Origin: Oryza sativa Japonica Group
Lineage: Eukaryota > Streptophyta > Magnoliopsida > Poales > Poaceae
Direction: 5' to 3'
DNA length: 64,000 bases
NCBI RefSeq assembly: GCF_034140825.1
Contig: NC_089045.1
Span: forward strand, 2,352,501 to 2,416,500
Below are positions 10,907-21,300 of the stretch, in pieces; the first letter of the stretch is position 1, and every line of letters starts with the position of its first letter. A model generated the notes under the pieces. That model was not told the origin of the DNA, did not search any database, and saw only the letters and a list, made by a program, of their open reading frames with translations. The translations under genes were made by a program, and so were the position numbers.

Positions 10907-10979
10907 GGCCGTACTTTTTCATCTGGGTCCCTTGCCGCCCTCTATTGGGGCAAGGGACCCAGATGAAAAAAGTACGGCC
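10907..10979. repeat. Hairpin A (right end of the MULE)
   Basis: The 73-nt near-perfect inverted repeat starts and ends GGCCGTAC/GTACGGCC. The arms of about 30 bp differ by a one-base bulge in the A/T run. They close on CCCTTGCC/GGCAAGGG, with a loop that includes GCCCTCTATT. Confidence 0.92.
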
Positions 10980-10996
10980 GCAAGCTCTTTATGGGC

Positions 10997-11065
10997 GGCC
11001 AAAATTGCAATTAGCCCCTTGCCGCCCTCTGTACGGGCGGCAAGGGCCTAATCGCAATTTTGGCC
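10997..11065. repeat. Hairpin B (right end of the MULE)
   Basis: The 69-nt inverted repeat begins GGCCAAAATTGC and ends in the inverse. Its 31-bp arms have about two mismatches and surround a 7-nt loop TCTGTAC. The closing stem is CCTTGCCGCCC/GGGCGGCAAGG, the same core as the left-end hairpins. Confidence 0.93.
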
Positions 11066-11093
11066 GACGGCGGCAGACGGCGCGGTCGACCCA

Positions 11094-11208
11094 CCGTCTG
11101 CCACCTCAGCTTGCCGCCCACCATTAGAGCGGCAGGGGCTATTTCTGCAATTTTTTTGGTCGATAGATTATTTCTGTAAATATTAAAAAAAATCTAAAAA
11201 CGAAAACC
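11094..11208 (-). repeat. Right terminal inverted repeat of the three-gene MULE
   Basis: This is the inverse of the left TIR, from CCGTCTGCCACCTCAGCTTG through TGGTCGATAGATTATTTCTG to CTAAAAACGAAAACC. Confidence 0.88.
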
Positions 11209-11495
11209 CCGAAACAGAATCCTTCTACACATACGCCGTATTTGGTAGTGGTACGGTTCATGAGCTGCACGTACGGCCGTACGCCAATTCCGGTACGCAT
11301 CCCCCTCCGACACGAACTCTCGTAGTCACGCACGTATTCACGTCGTATATCTCTCTATAAGTTTAATCAGCAGTAGCAGATTACACGCGATACGGGAGCA
11401 AATCAAATCAAAACAAACAGATCCATGATCCAGTTGTTAGATATAAATAAATATATAGTCCAAAATTAAACTGATCGGATTTTAAATTTTTGACT

Positions 11496-12479
11496 ATGGA
11501 CAACGACGACGACGTCGACGGAACACGACGCACCGAAAGCGATTCTGCCGGCACCGATCATGAACCATCATCCATGGCGACCGCCACCGCGTTCGACAAC
11601 TTAGTGACGCTACTAGAAGCTTACCAACGCCTCGGAGACAGCGACGACGACGACGGCGACGGCGGCATTGATCGTCCTGCCGCCGCCGCTAATGGCGACG
11701 GCGGCGACGGGGAAGGAGACGGCGAGGAAGAAGACAGCGACGCGCTGAGCCAGTATGCCAGTTTCCTACTCGGGAACGGCGACAATGGAGGTGGATCAGG
11801 GCAAGGAGGAGCCGAGCATGGCGAGGTCCGCAATGGCGACGACGACGACGGCGGCGGCTTCGCCATGGGCGCCGTTGAGAGTCACAGCTACGAGGACACC
11901 ATTATCGTAGGCAGCACGGACGACGCCGGCTCAAGCCTCCATCACGGAGACGACGAGCTCCCGGTTCCGCTTCCGCCGGCCGAACTTCCGCCGCCCGGTT
12001 CCGCCGGCAATGCGCCGCCGGCGCCATTGGAAGCGATGACGATGAGCTTCTTGCAAGAAGCGGCGATGAGGCGGCGACAAGGCACCACCAATGGCGACGG
12101 ACAAACCATTCTCATCCAAAGGCTTGGCGAGCTACTACGGGCTTACCGCGCCAACGCCGCCGGCGGCGCAAACGGCGGCGGCGCCCCCAGGTCCGGAAGA
12201 CAACGGCCGGCCTCGGCAGCGGCGGTGGCGGCGCTGGAGAAGCGCAAGCACGGCTGCGGGGGCGGCGGCGGGGCTGCGGCGCAATGCGTGATATGCATCG
12301 AGGATTACGAGGTGGGCGATGACATCAGCGTGATGCCGTGCTCGTACGGGCACAGCTTCCACCATGCGTGCCTCGCCGACTGGCTGGCGCGGAGCCGCTT
12401 CTGCCCGCTGTGCCGCCATAAGCTGCCCGCCGCCGACGACGACGACCAAGACGACGCGCCCGACGGACAAGCACCTTAG
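11496..12479 (+). CDS. RING-H2 finger protein (probable E3 ubiquitin ligase)
   Basis: A single-exon gene of 327 residues starts at MDNDDDVDG (the first ATG after an AT-rich leader). The long N-terminal part is very acidic and Gly-rich and looks disordered. The only folded domain is a C-terminal RING-H2 at residues 264-306: Cys264, Cys267, Cys282, His286, His289, Cys292, Cys303, Cys306. RING-H2 proteins of this kind recruit an E2 and ubiquitinate unknown substrates. The spacing between the third and fourth ligands is C-X3-H (PCSYGHSFH) rather than the usual C-X-H, a small insertion that should be compared with paralogues. There is no signal peptide or membrane segment, so it is probably cytosolic or nuclear. 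It lies about 270 bp beyond the MULE's right end, so the element sits in its upstream region. Confidence 0.9.
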   Translation: MDNDDDVDGTRRTESDSAGTDHEPSSMATATAFDNLVTLLEAYQRLGDSDDDDGDGGIDRPAAAANGDGGDGEGDGEEEDSDALSQYASFLLGNGDNGGGSGQGGAEHGEVRNGDDDDGGGFAMGAVESHSYEDTIIVGSTDDAGSSLHHGDDELPVPLPPAELPPPGSAGNAPPAPLEAMTMSFLQEAAMRRRQGTTNGDGQTILIQRLGELLRAYRANAAGGANGGGAPRSGRQRPASAAAVAALEKRKHGCGGGGGAAAQCVICIEDYEVGDDISVMPCSYGHSFHHACLADWLARSRFCPLCRHKLPAADDDDQDDAPDGQAP

Positions 12480-14493
12480 TTGTTAATCAAACGCAATTTT
12501 TATTGACAGTACAATGTAGAAAAAAGAAGAAACTGTTTTTTTTTGTGAAAATACAGCGCGATGAATACTAATATTTAATATATGAGAGTTTTTTTTCCTC
12601 CCTCTCCATTATAAATTAATTCTCTTCTACCATGTGATATACTATTATTTATTTTAGCCCTATCTGGCAGTCTGGCTCTCAGAGTTTCAATACAAGTCGA
12701 GCCATCTGGCCTTCCTAAAAAATTGAAATGTGTTTCTCAAAAATAAAAAGGAAATGTGAAAAGGCCATAATTATTTTTTCTTGAACTGATTCGATACTTC
12801 TTTTTTACTTCGCCTGATTATTGGTTTATATGGGTTATTTGAATATGAGAGTTTGAAATTTGACATGAAAGAAATAAAATTGGAACTGATTGTTACATGT
12901 ATTGGTCATCTGAAGCTCTGATGAATTTTGTGTGCTCTTTTTCTACTACATGCTTCGTGTGCTCTTTCACTATACTACAGAACTGTTTAGACTTCAGACC
13001 ACAGAACAAATTAATATGGCAACAATTATACTTACATGCTGCAGTAACAGCTTGTAAATTTGTACCCGTTGTAGAATCTAATGGAATTGGCATTCTTTCA
13101 ATCCTGCAATACACTGCAACCTTAGAGTTTAAGCACCTAATCTAACTTGGATCATAGACATGAAGTTTAAGCACCTTGTACATACGGCCGGCAAGAGGGG
13201 ATTGAAGACATGAAGTTGACCCCAAAGCTGTAGCTCTTCATTTTCCAAAGTGATTCCATATCTTATAACATGGGGAGAACCATTAGATTCCAATATCCAA
13301 ATAAAGCTCAGCATATGTTCTTCCTTAGAAAAAAAAAGGGTGCAATTTCCCAACTTTGGAAAGTCAACTTAAAGCAATTCCAGTAAGGACTTCTCTAGAA
13401 ACCATGTACTTCTAGTACTTCATTTGATCATTTCTTTGCAGAAAATTTTGGCTTGTCTTATTACCACCTCCGTTCTCGAATAGTAACTCAATGTTATTAT
13501 TCAATCTCAAACTTTGACTGTTTATTCTCTTGGGAAAAAAAAACTTAGAAAAATGTTATATTATTGAAGTGTGCAGCGTTATGAATACAATCATACTAGA
13601 ATTTACGTTCATTGTAACCTAGTGTACACCTAGGTGTAGAAAAACCATATCCCTAATTTCTCTACGGTACGTCAAAGAGAGAGAGAGTAATACTGAATAG
13701 CGATAATTATTCGAAAACCGAGGAATTGAAATGGCACACAGGACTCTTCAATCTTCATTCATATACAAGTCTTGGTTGAGATTTCCAACAGAGAAAAGAA
13801 ATCTGCAAATGCCATACGGTGAATATTACATATCCTTATATGACAGGTGACTGATTTGCTCAATAAACAATCTGAGGAATATATTTTACATTATTTGAGT
13901 TCTTTTCAAGCCGTTCGAGGTCAACTGGACATTCAGATTTAACAAATACTCGGCACACCGATATGCATCTGCAAGCAAGCTAAACTAAGTAAACGCCTGC
14001 ACAAACAAGAGATCTCACCGGTTAATCACTTTGTCTGATGAACTGAATGATGTCGACACCTGAATGTTTAACAATTGCTAGTTGCTGCACATATGTGAAG
14101 TATGAACAAGCAGCAATCCACCAAGCAATATCAAATCTTTTACCACGTTTACTACTGATCCTAATGGGCCATTCAACGGAGAGAGAATCAGATAATGGTA
14201 GGCAGAGAAACGAAGGGTTGACTTTTGGACAGTTCATACACACACTGCATGCATGGCTGCCACTAGATTAGTCCCAACTTAACTACAGCTTGCAGATGAT
14301 GCAAAGGTTTCCATTGGCATGTTAATTCTCATTCTTTAATTAATTTGGCCGTGGATTTATTCCAAATGGAGGTGCATTCTCATTTCTCACCGGCCGTTGA
14401 CCTTCTTCTTGTGATGCTTATATATGACTATGTATGTAGTGTGCGCTACTCTGTCCGAAATCCGAGTCGTTTGAGGTTTCTTTTGTCGTGTCG
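12480..14493. other. Intergenic region, no gene seen
   Basis: AT-rich sequence between the RING-H2 and lectin genes. Around 13470-13560 there is a fragment resembling one arm of a Stowaway-type MITE (ACCTCCGTTCTCGAATAG), without a matching partner. Near the right edge, a W-box-like TTGACC (14398-14403) and TATATA (14419-14424) probably belong to the promoter of the lectin gene. Confidence 0.6.
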
Positions 14494-14502
14494 ATGAAAT
14501 GA
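14494..14502 (+). promoter_or_regulatory. Minimal uORF overlapping the lectin start codon
   Basis: ATG-AAA-TGA lies directly before the main start, and its stop codon overlaps the main ATG (ATGAAATGAGG). Such a two-codon uORF could lower initiation or allow reinitiation at the overlapping ATG. The effect is inferred. Confidence 0.55.
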
Positions 14503-16022
14503 GGTTAGACAAAGGTGATCCGGCGATCGCCGGAGTAGTGGCGGCGCTCTGCGTGGCGTCGGCGGTGATGGTTGCCGTCGTCGACGGCGCCAAGGGAGAT
14601 GGGCGCGTCACGCAGCTGTCGAATGGCTTCACGGCGAGGCATTCGCCGGACGCGCCGGCGCCGTTCGAGCCGGTGCTGTACGCGGCCAACGGCGCCTTCG
14701 CCTTCGGGTTCCTCCGCGTCGGCGCGGCGTCGCTGGACCTCGCCGTGGTGCACCTCGCCTCGTCATTCCCGGTCTGGCGCGCCACGCCGGCGCGCGTCGG
14801 GGACTGGTCGCGCCCGGCGACGCTCACCTTCGACACCGGCCTCGTCCTCGCCGGCGCCGACGACGCCGCCGGCGTGCTGTGGCAGACGCTGAACGCCATC
14901 GGCGACACCGTCGTGCTGCTCAACTCGTCCAACCTCGTCGTCCGGCGGTTCGCGGAGACGCGGCCGGCGTGGCAGAGCTTCGACAACCCGTCGGACACGC
15001 TCGTCCTGGACCAGAACCTCACCGTGTCGTCGCCGCCGCTCATCTCCGGGAACCGCCGCTTCGCGCTGCGGCTCGCCAAGACGTACATGTCGCTGCACAT
15101 GGAGTTCTACGGCGGGAGGGCGACGCCGATGTACTGGCAGCACACGGCGCTCGAGGCGCAGCCGGAGAACGCCACGCAGCCGCCGGTGTACGGCTGCCTC
15201 GACGGCCGGGGCTTCTTCGGGCTGTACCTCCAGGGCAGCGGCGAGAAGGTCGACGTGCTGTCGTTCGACACGTTCGTGCAGAACCTCACCGGCGCGTTCC
15301 GGCGGATGACGCTGGAGGACGACGGCAACCTCCGCGCGTACTACTGGACCGACGACGCCAAGGCATGGACCGCCGACTACAAGGCCATCACGGCGCCGTG
15401 CGAGCTGCCGACCTCGTGCGGCGCGTACGGCCTGTGCGTCCCCGGCGGCGGCGAGGCCAAGTGCCAGTGCCTCACCAACAGCACCGCGACCTCCCCACCG
15501 TGCAGCGCCGAGGAAACCACCGACCTCTGCGGCGACGGCGACAGCGACGGCGGCCAGGTGTTCGACGAGGTCCGGCTGAAGCGGGTGTCCGTGGCGTACA
15601 AGGAGCGGCTGCCGTTCGAGGCGAACGCGACGGCGGAGCAGTGCGAGCAGGCGTGCGCCGGCAACTGCAGCTGCTGGGGCGCGGTGCACAGCGGCGCGAG
15701 CGGCTACTGCTACCTCCTCGACTTCCCCGTGGAGACGATGGTGTACGAGGCCGACGACCGGAAGGTGGGCTACTTCAAGGTCAGGAGGCCGCCGCGGAGC
15801 TCGACGCGGCGGGGCATGTCGCCCGGCGCGAAGGCCGTGACGGCGGCGCTGTCGCTGATCCTGGCGAGCCTGGCCGTCGCCGGAGCGTACGTGGGTCACC
15901 GGCTGTGGCAGAGACGGCGGCGGCGGCGGCGCGCCGGGGGGATGGAGCAGGAGCTGACGTCGTCGGGGCCGTACAAGGACCTCAAGTCCATGGGAAGCTC
16001 AAACAGCTCGTTCAAGTCGTGA
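14499..16022 (+). CDS. Kinase-less B-lectin / PAN membrane protein
   Basis: This intronless gene encodes 507 residues. In order: an N-terminal hydrophobic signal or anchor segment (about 10-28), a B-lectin (bulb-type mannose-binding-like) domain (about 40-180, with LYAANGAFAFGF and WQSFDNPSDTLV), an S-locus-glycoprotein-type middle part (about 190-330), and a Cys-rich EGF-like piece (CELPTSCGAYGLC). A PAN/apple domain follows (about 360-430, with CEQACAGNCSCWG), then one membrane helix (about 444-467) and a short basic, Ser-rich tail of about 40 residues. It has the extracellular build of G-type lectin receptor kinases but no kinase domain. The closest family I recall is the Arabidopsis At5g03700-type PAN-domain lectin protein. 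It is probably a plasma-membrane carbohydrate- or ligand-binding co-receptor; the ligand is unknown. No break or missing cysteine pattern is evident. Confidence 0.9.
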   Translation: MRLDKGDPAIAGVVAALCVASAVMVAVVDGAKGDGRVTQLSNGFTARHSPDAPAPFEPVLYAANGAFAFGFLRVGAASLDLAVVHLASSFPVWRATPARVGDWSRPATLTFDTGLVLAGADDAAGVLWQTLNAIGDTVVLLNSSNLVVRRFAETRPAWQSFDNPSDTLVLDQNLTVSSPPLISGNRRFALRLAKTYMSLHMEFYGGRATPMYWQHTALEAQPENATQPPVYGCLDGRGFFGLYLQGSGEKVDVLSFDTFVQNLTGAFRRMTLEDDGNLRAYYWTDDAKAWTADYKAITAPCELPTSCGAYGLCVPGGGEAKCQCLTNSTATSPPCSAEETTDLCGDGDSDGGQVFDEVRLKRVSVAYKERLPFEANATAEQCEQACAGNCSCWGAVHSGASGYCYLLDFPVETMVYEADDRKVGYFKVRRPPRSSTRRGMSPGAKAVTAALSLILASLAVAGAYVGHRLWQRRRRRRRAGGMEQELTSSGPYKDLKSMGSSNSSFKS

Positions 16023-16826
16023 TCCATCCATGGATCAGACGAACAGCTTGTATGGCTTGTGAATTCTTGCCCAGTGTGTGTTTCTTGAAGAAAATAGCTG
16101 CACTGTAGTTTTGGATAGGGTTTATTTTGGGTTAGGATTTGTGATTGCTTGTACAGATTTTGTTTTTTCTGTTCGAATTTTACCATTATATGGATGCCAA
16201 CACGTAGTTCTGCTTCTGCAAAAAGTACAGACCAAAATGTATTGTTATCACCTGTATACTCGCAAAGAGAAAATACAATAGAATGATCAATCTATTAACA
16301 TGACCAAAGAGACCAAAATCTATGAAATTCGATCGACGAGAATCGTCCGCTAATTTCAGGGATTTTGATTTTCTGATTTGAGAAAGATAAAAACTGTATA
16401 TAACTTATAAGTTGTTGGTACAGAGATTATATATACGCCGGCCAACCATAAATGAAAATATCTACCTTAGGTGGTTGATTGCCACGGGATGCCTGATCTT
16501 CTGTCAAGTGAGGACAACTATCGATTTGGCGAAAACTTGGCGCACACGATTCGGTTTCCAATCGACACGATCCAAACTATGCAATCATAGTATCATGTCT
16601 CATCTGGTTATGCCAAAACCCGATCAGCCTTGCTAGAAAAGCTAATCCCTGCGTGCAGATTCGAATAACACAAGCAATAACAAGAAAGACAACAACTCAA
16701 TTGCAGATGAATGATTAATCAAAAACTTGAAATTGGAATTCCATAAACCGATGAACGGTGAAACTGCAATGGTAGAAATACTAAACAAAACTCAACCTTC
16801 ACTCAATGATCACTACTTAATATATT
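16023..16826. other. Intergenic region, no gene seen
   Basis: 3' UTR of the lectin gene followed by AT-rich DNA up to the LTR element. No ORF or repeat of note. Confidence 0.6.
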
Positions 16827-17574
16827 TGTCAGGGTTATGGATACCACATACCTAATAGTAGTTGACTAAATCTCGGCATGACCCACCACATACCATATAC
16901 TATACGGAAACAACCTGCGGATATATGAGGAGTTTCGGATAAGGGAAGACAACCAGAGTTCTACATGGAAACGACAAGGACTACTCGGATTGTATCCATA
17001 TTGGTTTCCCTAGTTCTACTTGGACAAGGGACACCTATAGGTATAAATACAAGGCCCCCTAGGAGGAGAAGAGACAATCCACATACCCACCATAGAAGAG
17101 ACAATCAACACACCCACCATAGAAGACACGGGCAACATAGACGCCACAAAGCCAATACAAGCCAACATACGCCAAGACAAGACGCCGGATATCGATTTCA
17201 GGGATAAGCACGGCTAGTCCCCTACGGTGTCTCCGGATACTGTCAGGAGAGACGAAAGCGCTATCTCTGATCTCGCCGGGCATGGATTCGAGGAGGAAGA
17301 CTACCCTGTTGTCGACTACGAGTCAGACCTTCAGACCGCCATGTCGACAACAGTTAGATAGGCTACCTCAAATATTGTACTGGTGTGATTATGGTGAATA
17401 AGAGCAATACCGGCTTCGGCCAACAGGATGTAGGGTTATTACCTGACAATTCAGGGGCCCGAACCTATATAAAAATCATCATCCCCATCTCTTTTACCTC
17501 AGTCTCGCGTATACCCTAGTACCAACGATCCCCATACTGTCCAAATACCGTAGTCGCAACATTAAACGTCGACA
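16827..17574 (+). repeat. Left LTR
   Basis: 748 bp with TG...CA ends. It is followed by the primer-binding-like sequence at 17575 onward. Confidence 0.93.
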
Positions 17575-18844
17575 GTGGCGCGCCAGGTAGTGGGATTTTG
17601 GTGCTTCAGGTTTTCGACGAGATGGGTTTAAGAGATGGATTCTCCGACAACAAGTTACTCGACAACTTCGGCTCTGGGAGATCTAACCCGAACGAAGTAC
17701 GTTCCCCCGACGAGATCGAGATCATCATCGTCAACAAATTGATCTACCTCACCAATCGGAGTACTTGAGCTGACCGTGGAGGACAATAGTTCACTACTTC
17801 GTCGGCGCCAGCTATATCTTCGGGTCACAGTGTCTGCTCTGAAAATTCACTAGAGCCGATCGGTTGACCATCTAGCCGCCAGATCAACGCCATCACCGAG
17901 GAAATCGGACGACTCATCCCCTGAATCCTAGACGACTACGTGTGCTCGTATGCTGTGTGGGAATCGGACTCTAATTATCCCTTGCCGTGACAAGAGACTT
18001 GCGAGGCCACGTAAGTCAAGGGATACACGGTCAACAAAATTACCGATTTCCTACCAACTGCACATGCACACGTGGCTCAACTCAGATTCAAAGATCAGAC
18101 AACACACATCCATACGGCATACATGCATGGTGACTTTAGTTATATGTGTATATGCCATCTGGGCAAACCAAAGGTATTTAGTAGGTTAATTTTCAAGTTA
18201 ATCTACTAATTTCGTAGATATATCCAGCATATATCTACACAGGTACGCATTATTTTATATGCAATTTATCGTACCTATTTTTCAGATCATACAATATTGT
18301 TAGATCTATAATTTATTATGTTTACCTAGAGCATGTTTTTTATACAATATCTATTATGCGAGTGTTTCCGGTGTTAGGCCGACAACGGTTTAATGCTGGA
18401 GGCTCGCTCTATTTTCTTCTGTATAAATCATGCTTGTTTACGGTTTACATAATACCTAATATTTACATCTGCTCTTTATATCCTGATAATGCTAGCAGAG
18501 AATACTCGATATTATCTGCTATATATCTTGTCTTCTAGAAAATATTTTTCAGGAACAATTGAGCACTCGAGTAGGTTGTGGTCAAGTACACCGCATTATC
18601 GAGAACGATCTCGACGAATGCAGAGTCGTCGCGCCCAACCTGCCAACGAAGACCGACGACCTATCTCATAGCACCGGCCATGGCTGGACTACTCGAGAAA
18701 AGGTTGTTAACGGACAATTCCTCGCGAACGCGGTCAGCTTGATCACCCGACATGATTGCGAACGGACATCCGGATATGCTACAAGTTGGGTGTGTGAGTC
18801 ATGCTGGCCACATGAGACGCACATGTAATAAACCAACTCTAGCA

Positions 18845-19345
18845 CTTCCATTGGTGTTCGAGAGATGATTCTACTCGCTCGCTGGTTCTCGAACCAGTAC
18901 GTAGCAATCTCTCGCACCGCAACTTCCATTGGTGTTCGAGAGATGATTCTACTCGCTCGCTGTTCTCGAACCAGTACGTAGCAATCTCCCGCACCGCAAA
19001 CTTCTATTGGTGTTCGAGACGCAAACTTCTATTGGTGTTCGAGAGATGATTCTACTCGCTCGCTGGTTCTCAAACCAGTACGTAGCAATCTCTCGCACCG
19101 CAAACTTCCATTGGTGTTCGAGAGATGATTCTACTCGCTCGCTGGTTCTCGAACCAGTACGTAGCAATCTCTCGCACCGCAAACTTCCATTGGTGTTCGA
19201 GAGATGATTCTACTCGCTCGCTGGTTCTCGAACCAGTACGTAGCAATCTCTCGCACCGCAACCTCCATTGGTGTTCGAGAGATGATTCTACACGTTCGCT
19301 GGTCCTCGAACCAGTACGTAGCAATCTCTCGCACCGCAACCTCAG
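18845..19345 (+). repeat. 78-79 bp tandem array inside the LTR element
   Basis: About six and a half copies begin CTTCCATTGGTGTTCGAGAG at 18845, 18923, about 19026, 19105, 19184 and 19262, with a small 25-bp re-duplication near 19001. Each unit can fold: CGAGAGAT...CTAC pairs with GTAG..ATCTCTCG around an inner GGTTCTCGAACC. Decayed copies seem to continue to about 19540. Confidence 0.88.
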
Positions 19346-20546
19346 ATGGTCGAGGTACGACTACAGCAATAACGCAGCGGTCCTCGTACCACAACTTCAA
19401 ATGATCGAGAGACACCTACTCATTGGTTCTCAACTAGTCAATCGTAGCGATCTCTCGTACATTTACTTCTAATGGTTGAGTTACGACTATTACCTGGTTC
19501 TTGACCAGAGGTGTAGCGATTCTCCCATTACCTCTACTTCAACAAAGTTGATATCAGGTACACAATATCGCCAAGTGTTTTACCCAGAGATCCCTTACCA
19601 CAAAGACACCTAGCGTTGAAACCTATCCTAATGTCCCTTTACGCCGTCTTGACAAGGCCTCCGAGGAACCTAAGGGAACTTCGGCTGGGGACGCCCAGAG
19701 CAGATAAGGCCTTGTCGGATCCTTCAAAGATGAAAGACCATGTAAGATCTGGTCGTGTAAGAGTTCTCGCCGTGCGTATTAACCAAGCCATGTAATCGGA
19801 AATGGATTTTCCAACTTCACGGGTGGGGGCTAGGATCAGTGCTTGTTCAACCGATGCAGGTCAAAGGTCCAAGAGCCTTATCCTCCGAGAACGATTCTCC
19901 GACGACAAGGCTGGGGGCTAGGGAGAGTGTATAACTCAACAAACTGACTGATCGAAGTCGGTAAAAGAGTAGACGCTCATACACAAAACATTGGTCTGTA
20001 AGTTTAATTCATTTTCGGTTTTCCATACATATTATAACATGTCATCCTTTGAGCATTCGCTGGGGGGCTATTTCTATCTAATATTCTTTCCTGAGTATTG
20101 ATTTCAGGAAAATTCTATTCGACATTATCGAAGACTCCATGTCTCTATGATTCTACATCAAGATCGACTAAGGCGAGTACGACAAATGTTGACAAGGCCC
20201 CGTTACAGACTCTACGCCTACTCGATTACTCGAGAACGGTTGGTGGATCTCGACAAGGAATACGGAATGAAAAGATGGTGAACCTGCCGAGATAAAATTT
20301 CTTAAATTCAATCCAAATTCTCGATTACAGCAAGACAAGAGACTTAGTCGCATGCTCTGTACTTTCTTGGTTGACGTCAGAGATTGACTCAGACAAACCC
20401 TTTAGGTGCCCGCACGAGGCTGATAAAGGAAGTCTAACGTTATCTCTGGACTCATCGAGAACGGTCATGTGAGCTCGATAACAGTTCCTCCAAGGTCTGC
20501 GGTTGAGAATATGAACTCGCTCATTTGCATTGAAGTCGGGGGCTAC

Positions 20547-21295
20547 TGTCAGGGTTATGGATACCACATACATAATAGTAGTTGACTAAATCTCGGCAGA
20601 ACCCACCACATACTATGTACTATACGGAAACAACCTGCGGATATATGAAGAGTTCCGGATAAGGGAAGACAACCAGAGTTCTACATGGAAACGACAAGGA
20701 CTACTCGGATTGTATCCATATTGGTTTCCCTAGTTCTACTTGGACAAGGGGACACCTATGGGTATAAATACAAGGCCCCCTAGGAGGAGAAGAGACAATC
20801 CACATACCCACCATAGAAGAGACAATCAACACACCCACCATAGAAGACACGGGCAACATAGACACCACAAAGCCAATACAAGCCAACATACACCAAGACA
20901 AGACGCCGGATATCGATTTCAGGGATAAGCACGGCTAGTCCCCTACGGTGTCTCCGGATACTGTCAGGAGAGACGAAAGCGCTATCTCTGATCTCGCCGG
21001 ACACAGATTCGAGGAGGAAGACTACCCTGTTGTCGACTACGAGTCAGACCTTCAGATCGCCATGTCGACAACAGTTAGATAGACTACCCCAAATATTATA
21101 CTGGTGTGATTATGGTGAATAAGAGCAATACCGGCTTCGGCCAACAGGATGTAGGGTTATTACCTGACAATTCAGGGGCCCGAACCTGTATAAAAATCCT
21201 TATCCCCATCTCTTTTACCTCAGTCTCGCGTATACCCTAGTACCAACGATCCCCATACTGTCCAAATACCGTAGTCACGACATCAAACGTCGACA
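20547..21295 (+). repeat. Right LTR
   Basis: 749 bp, about 97% identical by eye to the left LTR. It is preceded by a purine-rich tract. Confidence 0.93.
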
Positions 21296-21300
21296 ATATT

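Larger units (their letters stand above)
2634..11222 (+). mobile_element. Three-gene Mutator-like element (MULE) with PMD and GRF cargo
   Basis: A roughly 8.6 kb element is bounded by inverted repeats (2641-2751 against 11094-11208). It contains, all on the plus strand, a MuDR-family transposase gene, a plant mobile domain gene and a double GRF zinc-finger gene. Both ends carry paired GC-rich hairpins. The outermost bases are placed by analogy with the nearby MULE-type MITE (GAATTT... at the left, ...AGAATCC at the right) and could be wrong by about 10 bp. I found no convincing 9-bp TSD, so the element is old or its ends have changed. The transposase has one in-frame stop, whereas the other two reading frames are open with consensus splice sites. 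Confidence 0.8.
16827..21295 (+). mobile_element. Non-autonomous LTR retrotransposon with two LTRs
   Basis: The two LTRs (16827-17574 and 20547-21295) begin TGTCAGGG and end GTCGACA. The whole is flanked by the 5-bp duplication ATATT (16822-16826 and 21296-21300). A TGGCGCGCCAGG primer-binding-like site follows the left LTR, and a purine tract (GAAGTCGGGGGCTAC) precedes the right one. The internal 3.0 kb has no recognisable gag or pol, so it looks like a LARD-type, structurally whole but non-coding element, probably related to Gypsy elements. By eye the LTRs differ at about 24 of 748 positions (about 3%), which suggests an insertion roughly one million years ago at commonly used grass rates. 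Each LTR carries a TATA-like box (around 17466 and 21188). Confidence 0.93.

Noticed and set aside
2600-11240. A 9-bp target duplication for the three-gene MULE
   Set aside because: Flanks near the left (…GTTTCCATA) and right (…TTCTACACA) ends do not match well enough at any tested boundary, so no TSD is claimed.
14505-15899. Long minus-strand open frame opposite the lectin gene
   Set aside because: It is a mirror of GC-rich codon use. It is Arg/Val-rich and without recognisable domains, whereas the plus strand has clear lectin and PAN motifs.
17575-17600. Assigning the primer-binding site to a specific tRNA
   Set aside because: It starts TGGCGCGCCA and not the common tRNA-Met complement. 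I cannot match it to a given tRNA with confidence.
18845-19345. CRISPR-like look of the regular repeats
   Set aside because: The repeats are contiguous 78-79 bp units without unique spacers, inside a plant LTR element.
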